From JAZDJJ01 sp043804035 (lineage in GTDB: Bacteria; Bacteroidota; Bacteroidia; Palsa-948), in the NCBI GenBank assembly GCA_043804035.1, contig JAZDJJ010000020.1, forward strand, positions 1-10,802: a DNA stretch of 10,802 nt, written 5' to 3'. A program made the translations under genes and the position numbers. Every line of letters starts with the position of its first letter. Positions within the stretch are counted from its first letter, which is position 1. The notes under the pieces were generated by a model. The model ran no database searches and was not told the origin of the DNA. It saw nothing but the letters and a program-made list of their open reading frames with translations. Positions 6,874 to 10,802 of the stretch are shown here, piece by piece.

Positions 6874-8193
6874 ATGCTGCTAATTTATTCACCAAGAATC
6901 ACCAATCGTATTCGGTATATTTTCAATCTTATATTCAAAGACATTCTTGTTACTGATTTTAAAATTATTTCTGACATAGAAGCATTCAAAAACTTTGGAG
7001 GTGCTAAAATAAGTTACGGACAACAACCTGTTTCTGATGAACTCTTTTTCCGTTCTGCAAACCATCCTGACAGAAAAGAAGAATTTCTTTTAGAGACAGA
7101 AATTAAAAAACAAAATCTAAAAGTTTCTGATTGGAACGGAATAAAAATATTTTTTCAAACAGAAAATTCCTCTCTTCCTTATGATCCTTTTGCAGCAAGT
7201 TTTTTTTTAGTAAGCCGTTACGAAGAGTATCTTCCATTTACTCCCGATGAATATGGCAGATTCTCCGCCAAACAATCTTTGTCATTTCAAAATGAATTTT
7301 TACAAAAACCCATTGTAAATATTTGGGCGCAACATATTAAAAAAAATATTCTTGAAAAATTCCCCGGTTTCAAATTTCCTGAAATAAAATACAATTTCAT
7401 TCCAACCATTGATATTGACAATGCTTACGCATATCTCGGAAAAGGAATTTTGCGTACGATGGGGAGTTATGTAAAGGCATTGCTTTGTTTCAAAATAGCA
7501 GACATAAAACTCCGGACAAATGCTATCCGAAAAAAGGAAGACCCTTATGATACTTATCTGTTTTTATCTTCGCTTCATCTGAAATATAATTTGAATCCAA
7601 TTTATTTTTTTCTGCTCGGCAACTGGGCAAAGAACGATAAAAATCTATCCGCCAGCAGCAAAATGATGCAATCTCTTATTCAAAGTATCTCTCTCAAATA
7701 TGATATTGGTATACATCCTTCTTTTGCTTCAAATAAATTTCCTGAAAAAATAATTATAGAAAAAAAACGATTAAGCACAATTGCCAAAAAGCAAATCACC
7801 AAGAGCCGCCAGCATTTTCTGATGCTTAAATTTCCTGACACTTATAGAAATCTGATTGACGCAGGAATCACAGATGATTATTCGCATGGATATGTTGATG
7901 AAATTGGTTTTAGGGCAGGCACATGTTCGTCGTTTTATTTTTATGATTTACAAAAAGAAGAAGAAACAAAACTTCGGATTCATCCTTTTGCGGTTATGGA
8001 TGCCACTTTGAATTTATACATGAAACTTTCGCCGGAAGAAGCAATTAAAAGAACAAAAGAAATTATTCGTGAAGTTAAATCTGTACATGGAACTTTTATT
8101 ACCATTTGGCATAATGAAACATTAAGCGAATGGAAAGAATGGACAGGGTGGAGAAAAGTGTATAAAGAAATTGTAAAGGATGCTGTTTTATGA
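6874..8193 (+). CDS. DUF7033/polysaccharide deacetylase-like family protein
   Basis: I recognise this 439-residue protein as the Bacteroidetes family with an N-terminal DUF7033 region (about 1-170, including 'DPFAASFFLVSRYEEYLPF' at 104-122) joined to a divergent NodB-like polysaccharide deacetylase domain. Visible NodB-type elements are 'PTIDIDNAY' (177-185, Asp180/Asp182 in the motif-1 position), 'DIGIHPSFAS' (277-286, His281), 'SRQHFL' (311-316, His314), 'GFRAGT' (345-350), 'IHPFAVMDATL' (369-379) and 'TIWHNETLS' (410-418, His413). Such enzymes remove acetyl groups from N-acetylated glycans with a metal ion. The usual second histidine of motif 2 is a serine here, so activity is not assured. 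There is no signal peptide or membrane helix, which suggests a cytoplasmic substrate. The gene follows the epimerase by 14 bp, which points to amino-sugar glycan synthesis or modification. Confidence 0.85.
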   Translation: MLLIYSPRITNRIRYIFNLIFKDILVTDFKIISDIEAFKNFGGAKISYGQQPVSDELFFRSANHPDRKEEFLLETEIKKQNLKVSDWNGIKIFFQTENSSLPYDPFAASFFLVSRYEEYLPFTPDEYGRFSAKQSLSFQNEFLQKPIVNIWAQHIKKNILEKFPGFKFPEIKYNFIPTIDIDNAYAYLGKGILRTMGSYVKALLCFKIADIKLRTNAIRKKEDPYDTYLFLSSLHLKYNLNPIYFFLLGNWAKNDKNLSASSKMMQSLIQSISLKYDIGIHPSFASNKFPEKIIIEKKRLSTIAKKQITKSRQHFLMLKFPDTYRNLIDAGITDDYSHGYVDEIGFRAGTCSSFYFYDLQKEEETKLRIHPFAVMDATLNLYMKLSPEEAIKRTKEIIREVKSVHGTFITIWHNETLSEWKEWTGWRKVYKEIVKDAVL

Positions 8194-8197
8194 TTAA

Positions 8198-8248
8198 GGG
8201 CGGGTTATCGTCATTACGACACGTTGCCCTGAACTTGCCGAAATAATT
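8198..8248 (+). repeat. Degenerate, truncated remnant of the MITE-like element (copy 3)
   Basis: The order GGGC, then CGTCATTACGACA, then GAACTTGCCGAAATAA follows the left end of copy 1 (GGGC, CGTCATTGCGACA, GAGCTTGCCGAAATAA at 2963-3023) with substitutions and a shortened terminus. It stops after the CCGAAATAA word. It begins 4 bp after the stop of the deacetylase-like gene, and a full inverted copy follows 18 bp later. Confidence 0.6.
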
Positions 8249-8266
8249 AAACAATAGAATAATTAA

Positions 8267-8437
8267 GGGCAGTTCTAAAAATACAAATAAACGTCATTGC
8301 GAAAGTTGCCTAAAGCAACCCGAAGCAATCTCTGTCCTTGCTACTTGTCTGCCGTGTTCGGCACAGGCAGATTAGAGATTGCTTCCATTTCGCTTCGCTT
8401 CATGTCGCAATGACGAAACCAATTTTTAGAACTGCCC
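8267..8437 (-). repeat. MITE-like palindromic element, copy 2 (inverted relative to copy 1)
   Basis: This is a 171-bp element with perfect 16-bp terminal inverted repeats: GGGCAGTTCTAAAAAT at 8267-8282 and its complement at 8422-8437. CGTCATTGCGA lies just inside both ends. It aligns with the reverse complement of 2963-3201: the same subterminal ACAAATAAACGTCATTGCGA, the same AAGCAACCCGAAGCAATC block, the same AGATTGCTTCCATTTCGCTT block, and the same far end. It is 68 bp shorter because three hairpin modules differ or are missing. No transposase and no clear target-site duplication are seen. Confidence 0.8.
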
Positions 8438-8473
8438 TATACCAATTGAAAGTTATGGCTAAAGCCGTTAGAT

Positions 8474-8525
8474 ACCTGTCTGCGTCTGCCTGTGCGACCA
8501 CGCAGACAGGTGACGCACAGGCAGA
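8474..8525. repeat. Two interlocking GC-rich inverted repeats
   Basis: ACCTGTCTGCGT (8474-8485) pairs perfectly with ACGCAGACAGGT (8500-8511). TCTGCCTGTGCG (8485-8496) pairs perfectly with CGCACAGGCAGA (8514-8525). The loop of the first contains the left arm of the second, so the two 12-bp stems form a pseudoknot-like or alternating arrangement. The composition is much richer in GC than the surroundings. Related CTGCC...GGCAG words occur inside element copy 2 (about 8348-8371). Confidence 0.75.
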
Positions 8526-8542
8526 TTGAATTCCATTATTAC

Positions 8543-8574
8543 AAAACAATGAAACAATGAAACAATGAAACAAT
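8543..8574. repeat. 8-bp tandem repeat, four units
   Basis: The unit GAAACAAT occurs three times in perfect register (8551-8574), preceded by one unit with A in place of G (8543-8550). It is non-coding and likely to vary in number by replication slippage. Confidence 0.85.
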
Positions 8575-8693
8575 TATTTTTCGTCATAAATGACAGAGTT
8601 AATAATTCTGTTTGTTCTTTAAGATGAAATCATTTTTGATTTTTCTCCCGTTTATGTGTTATTAAAAATTTTATGTACGTTTGTTTCATTTCA

Positions 8694-8709
8694 AATCTGA
8701 ATTCAGATT
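8694..8709. promoter_or_regulatory. Perfect 16-bp palindrome, possible operator
   Basis: AATCTGAATTCAGATT is identical to its own reverse complement with no spacer. Its centre lies about 50 bp upstream of the predicted transcription start of the histone-like gene, a usual position for a dimeric activator or repressor. No regulator gene is present in the window. In AT-rich DNA shorter palindromes are common, but a perfect 16-mer is uncommon. Confidence 0.45.
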
Positions 8710-8737
8710 GAATAATTTTATGAAAGAAATTTATTTT

Positions 8738-8745
8738 TATATTTG
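8738..8745 (+). promoter_or_regulatory. -7 promoter element for the histone-like gene
   Basis: TATATTTG followed by C is an exact TAnnTTTG match. The -33 region is weak: TTTA at 8717-8720 is the nearest candidate. Transcription would start near 8752, leaving a leader of about 100 nt before the ATG. Confidence 0.55.
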
Positions 8746-8765
8746 CTAACTTCAAAATCTTAATC

Positions 8766-8832
8766 TTTCACTACGTAGGATAATTCCGTTGAACTACTTG
8801 GTGAAAATGAAAAACAAATATCCAACGGGATA
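8766..8832 (+). promoter_or_regulatory. Structured 5' leader of the histone-like gene (candidate regulatory RNA)
   Basis: The leader can fold as a two-part stem: TTTCAC (8766-8771) with GTGAAA (8801-8806), then GTAG (8775-8778) with CTAC (8794-8797), closing a 15-nt loop. Inside that loop CCGTTG (8786-8791) is complementary to CAACGG (8823-8828) downstream, extendable to 9 pairs with one G-T; this would make an H-type pseudoknot. Downstream, TATCC (8819-8823) can instead pair with GGATA (8828-8832) around AACG, which excludes the pseudoknot. Such competing pairings are typical of a regulated leader, but I do not recognise a named riboswitch class, and short pairings can occur by chance. Confidence 0.35.
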
Positions 8833-8852
8833 AATTCTAAAACCTATTTATT

Positions 8853-9056
8853 ATGCAAAAGTACGAAGACCTCAAAAAAATCATTGCCGACATGGAAACA
8901 GATGTCCAAAAATTTAACAATGGTAACAATGTTGCCGGAATGCGAGTGCGCAAACATTTGCAAACTCTGAGAAAAACATGTATGACTATGCGTAACGATA
9001 TTCAGCAAATTAAACAAAGTCGCAAGAACGAAAAGCCACAGGAATCAGGGAACTAA
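8853..9056 (+). CDS. Small histone H1-like DNA-binding protein (Hc1-like family)
   Basis: This 67-residue basic protein (9 Lys and 5 Arg against 8 acidic residues) is of the kind annotated as histone H1-like/Hc1 in Bacteroidetes. It starts with a helical acidic/basic segment ('YEDLKKIIADMETDVQKF', 4-21), followed by the family-typical 'NGNNVAGMRVRKHLQTLRK' (23-41), a second predicted helix to about 55, and a Lys/Arg-rich tail. It has no signal peptide. The expected role is binding and compacting chromosomal DNA, inferred from the family and not shown by any catalytic or structural motif. It is monocistronic, with its own promoter, a long leader and a strong terminator 18 bp downstream of the stop, which suggests a gene expressed at a high or separately controlled level. 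The ATG at 8853 is the only sensible start. Confidence 0.8.
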   Translation: MQKYEDLKKIIADMETDVQKFNNGNNVAGMRVRKHLQTLRKTCMTMRNDIQQIKQSRKNEKPQESGN

Positions 9057-9074
9057 AATAAAAAGATATAAGGA

Positions 9075-9114
9075 TTAAGGTATAAAAATCAATTTGTTTA
9101 TACCTTAATTTTTT
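9075..9114 (+). terminator. Strong intrinsic terminator after the histone-like gene
   Basis: TTAAGGTATAAA (9075-9086) pairs perfectly with TTTATACCTTAA (9097-9108) around a 10-nt loop, followed by six T residues (9109-9114). It separates the histone-like gene from purA. Confidence 0.8.
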
Positions 9115-9141
9115 ATACCTCAATACATTTAGGACTTATAT

Positions 9142-9187
9142 AAACTCTGTGGTTTTCTGTGTATATTTTTCTGTAAACTCTACGGTT
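9142..9187. repeat. Near-identical direct repeat upstream of purA
   Basis: AAACTCTGTGGTT (9142-9154) and AAACTCTACGGTT (9175-9187) differ at two positions. With the downstream ACCGCAAAG and ACGCCAAGAAACACAG words (9200-9240) they resemble a degraded intergenic repeat of the 'CTCTGTGGTT ... ACCGCAAAG' type that I associate with environmental Bacteroidetes. No coding potential. Confidence 0.45.
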
Positions 9188-9253
9188 AATATATTTTTTA
9201 CCGCAAAGAACCAGTATGGATAAGACGCCAAGAAACACAGATAAATACAAGAG

Positions 9254-9282
9254 TTGTTTTTTTTATGTAAATCCTATATCTT
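9254..9282 (+). promoter_or_regulatory. Putative promoter for purA, giving a leaderless or nearly leaderless mRNA
   Basis: TTG at 9254-9256 and TATCTTTT at 9275-9282 (seven of eight bases of TAnnTTTG) are 18 bases apart, which fits the Bacteroidetes spacing. Transcription would begin only 0-3 bases before the ATG at 9290. The T-rich context makes a chance match possible. Confidence 0.35.
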
Positions 9283-9289
9283 TTTCACA

Positions 9290-10582
9290 ATGAAAGCAGA
9301 CGTTCTTTTAGGACTTCAATGGGGTGATGAAGGCAAAGGAAAAATTGTTGATGTAATTGCTCCGAAGTATGATATTGTAGCTCGTTTCCAAGGTGGACCA
9401 AATGCAGGTCATACCATTGAATTTAACAATCAGAAACATGTATTACATATCATTCCTTCGGGAATTTTTCATGAACATATTGTAAATATTATCGGTAATG
9501 GTGTCGTCATAGATCCTATTGTTTTATCGCAAGAAATTGATATGCTCGAAAAATTAGGAGTAAATGTAAAAACACATTTGTTCCTTTCCCGAAGAGCGCA
9601 TCTTATTCTTCCTACTCACCGCTTGCTTGATGCCGCCAATGAAGCAGCAAAAGGGACTAATAAAATTGGTTCCACACTTCGTGGAATTACTCCAACGTAT
9701 GTAGATAAAACAGGAAGAAATGGTTTGCGTATTGGCGATATATTTTCTGCCGAAGGTGGACCATCCGGATTTAAAAAGAAATATGATTTTCTTGTTTCCA
9801 AACACAAACAAATTCTTTCGCTTTATGATTTCCCTTACAACTTAAATGAGTTGGAAGAAAAATGGTTTGAAGGAATAGAAGTAATCAGAACATTGAAAGC
9901 GATAGATAGTGAGATTTATATTAACGAAGCATTTTTAAACAATAAAACTGTTCTGGCAGAAGGAGCTCAGGGCTCTTTACTGGATATTGACTTTGGGACA
10001 TATCCTTTTGTTACTTCTTCCAATACAATATGTGCAGGCGCATGCATAGGATTGGGAATTCCTCCGAGCAGAATTGGAAATGTTATCGGAATTTTTAAAG
10101 CATATTCCACTCGTGTTGGCAGCGGTCCTTTTCCCACTGAACTAAATGATGAAATCGGTGAAGCGATCCAAAAAAATGGAAATGAATTTGGCTCTACCAC
10201 AGGAAGACCAAGACGTTGTGGATGGCTTGATATTCCATTATTAAAATATGCCATTACCATAAACGGAGTGAATAAACTCATCATAATGAAAGTAGATGTG
10301 CTTTCAAATTTGGATACGATAAAAGTTTGCACACATTATAATTATGAAGACAGAAAAATTGATTTTCTTCCGTATAATATTACACAATCATTAACTCCTC
10401 TTTACAAAGATTTTAAGGGATGGAAATCGGACTTAAAAAAAATATCCACTACCAAAAATATTCCTACTGAATTAGAAAATTATATTCACTTTATTGAACA
10501 AAAAGTCAACGTGCCAGTGAACATGATTTCCTTTGGTCCAGATAGAAAACAGATATTGGAACGTAACAAAGTTTTAATGTGA
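9290..10582 (+). CDS. purA: Adenylosuccinate synthetase
   Basis: PurA couples GTP hydrolysis to condensation of IMP with aspartate, the first committed step from IMP to AMP, in the cytoplasm. From the ATG at 9290 the product is 430 residues, normal for the family. The P-loop-like 'GDEGKGK' (12-18) carries the catalytic Asp13, and His41 lies in 'GPNAGHT' (36-42). Other family blocks are 'GSTLRGITPTYVDKTGR' (127-143), 'EGAQGSLLDIDFGTYPFVT' (224-242), 'STTGRPRRCGWLD' (302-314), the guanine-contacting 'MKVDVL' (333-338) and 'FGPDRK' (415-420). A TTG 36 bases upstream keeps the frame open, but it would add a 12-residue extension with no family counterpart and overlaps the predicted promoter, so ATG 9290 is preferred. 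It stands alone after a terminator and converges on a minus-strand gene. Confidence 0.97.
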   Translation: MKADVLLGLQWGDEGKGKIVDVIAPKYDIVARFQGGPNAGHTIEFNNQKHVLHIIPSGIFHEHIVNIIGNGVVIDPIVLSQEIDMLEKLGVNVKTHLFLSRRAHLILPTHRLLDAANEAAKGTNKIGSTLRGITPTYVDKTGRNGLRIGDIFSAEGGPSGFKKKYDFLVSKHKQILSLYDFPYNLNELEEKWFEGIEVIRTLKAIDSEIYINEAFLNNKTVLAEGAQGSLLDIDFGTYPFVTSSNTICAGACIGLGIPPSRIGNVIGIFKAYSTRVGSGPFPTELNDEIGEAIQKNGNEFGSTTGRPRRCGWLDIPLLKYAITINGVNKLIIMKVDVLSNLDTIKVCTHYNYEDRKIDFLPYNITQSLTPLYKDFKGWKSDLKKISTTKNIPTELENYIHFIEQKVNVPVNMISFGPDRKQILERNKVLM

Positions 10583-10590
10583 TAATTCCC

Positions 10591-10604
10591 TGTGGCTTGC
10601 CACA
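10591..10604. repeat. Short hairpin between purA and the convergent gene
   Basis: TGTGG and CCACA pair around CTTG (TGTGGCTTGCCACA overall). It starts 8 bp after the purA stop, but no T-tract follows on either strand, so it is at best a weak or Rho-assisted terminator or a transcript-end-protecting structure. Confidence 0.35.
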
Positions 10605-10660
10605 TGGTTGTTCATTGCAATCTAATTTGGTGGGGAAGTGGTTATTTATTTCTACGAGGT

Positions 10661-10801
10661 TCATAGTATAGAATTAGTATCAAAAATTGTAACTGTATTT
10701 TTTTCTATTTCTTTTATTTCTTTCTCCAATTTTTCTTTGTCGTCTTTAGACAAAAGCCCTTGTATATTATCGTTATTTAGATCTGTTATTTTTAAAAATC
10801 T
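10661..10801 (-). CDS. C-terminal end of an unidentified minus-strand protein
   Basis: Read on the minus strand, an open frame enters from the right edge and ends at TGA (complement of TCA at 10661-10663), giving 46 residues that start 'RFLKITDLNNDNIQGLLSKD' and continue with a Lys/Glu-rich helix and 'TVTIFDTNSIL'. The composition is that of an ordinary soluble C-terminus and the other frames are broken by stops. The fragment is too short to name the family. It would converge on purA with a 78-bp gap. Confidence 0.6.
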   Translation of the reverse strand, partial: RFLKITDLNNDNIQGLLSKDDKEKLEKEIKEIEKNTVTIFDTNSIL

Positions 10802-10802
10802 T

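Larger units (their letters stand above)
8194..8852. other. Gene-free region: repeats, then promoter and leader of the histone-like gene
   Basis: No supportable coding sequence is present. From left to right it holds an element remnant (8198-8248), MITE-like copy 2 (8267-8437), a GGCTAAAGCC mini-palindrome (8457-8466), interlocking GC-rich hairpins (8474-8525) and an 8-bp tandem repeat (8543-8574). AT-rich DNA with small inverted repeats follows (for example GTCATAAATGAC at 8583-8594), then a 16-bp palindrome (8694-8709), a -7 promoter element (8738-8745) and a structured leader up to 8852. Confidence 0.85.

Noticed and set aside
8338..8529. 63-residue open frame on the + strand
   Set aside because: It lies wholly in the MITE-like copy 2 and the adjoining hairpins; the Cys/Arg-rich product is a by-product of the repeats.
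9254..9289. TTG start giving purA a 12-residue N-terminal extension
   Set aside because: PurA proteins start close to the GDEGKGK motif. The extension reads like translated promoter DNA, and ATG 9290 gives normal length.
9967..10332. 121-residue antisense open frame within purA, and similar antisense frames within clpP, clpX, wecB and orf229
   Set aside because: All are shadows of strongly supported genes on the other strand, with no family resemblance or promoter.

Overview
The window comes from a low-GC member of the Bacteroidota (Bacteroidetes), probably an environmental lineage. The main reasons are a tig-clpP-clpX block, a small Hc1/histone H1-like protein of the type found in this phylum, a DUF7033-type polysaccharide deacetylase-like protein, and start codons preceded by A-rich DNA rather than Shine-Dalgarno sequences. 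Upstream regions also carry matches to the phylum's -7 promoter element, TAnnTTTG. The species cannot be named from this sequence.

Layout, left to right. Bases 1-2955 hold the protein-quality-control cluster: the C-terminal two thirds of trigger factor, then clpP and clpX, all on the + strand. Bases 2956-3500 hold no gene but are full of repeats: a 239-bp MITE-like element with 16-bp terminal inverted repeats, and a second long palindrome. Bases 3501-8193 hold a conserved protein of unknown function, tRNA-Glu(TTC), a glutaryl-CoA dehydrogenase-like acyl-CoA dehydrogenase, and a two-gene unit of a non-hydrolysing UDP-GlcNAc 2-epimerase with a DUF7033/polysaccharide deacetylase-like protein. 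Bases 8194-8852 are a second gene-free repeat region. It contains an inverted copy of the same element, a degenerate remnant, GC-rich interlocking hairpins and an 8-bp tandem repeat, then a clean promoter and a roughly 100-nt leader for the histone-like gene (8853-9056), which ends in a strong intrinsic terminator. purA follows (9290-10582). The right edge holds the C-terminal end of an unidentified minus-strand gene that converges on purA.

How the genes relate. Trigger factor, ClpP and ClpX act on nascent-chain folding and regulated proteolysis and are probably co-transcribed. The epimerase and the deacetylase-like protein, 14 bp apart, look like a small glycan-modification unit. The remaining genes (acyl-CoA dehydrogenase, purA, histone-like protein) are independent housekeeping functions.

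There is no clear defence, phage or CRISPR system. The most interesting non-coding material is the modular palindromic element family, present in inverted orientation on both sides of a 5-kb gene block, and the leader of the histone-like gene. That leader has mutually exclusive pairings, including a possible pseudoknot, and lies downstream of a perfect 16-bp palindrome.
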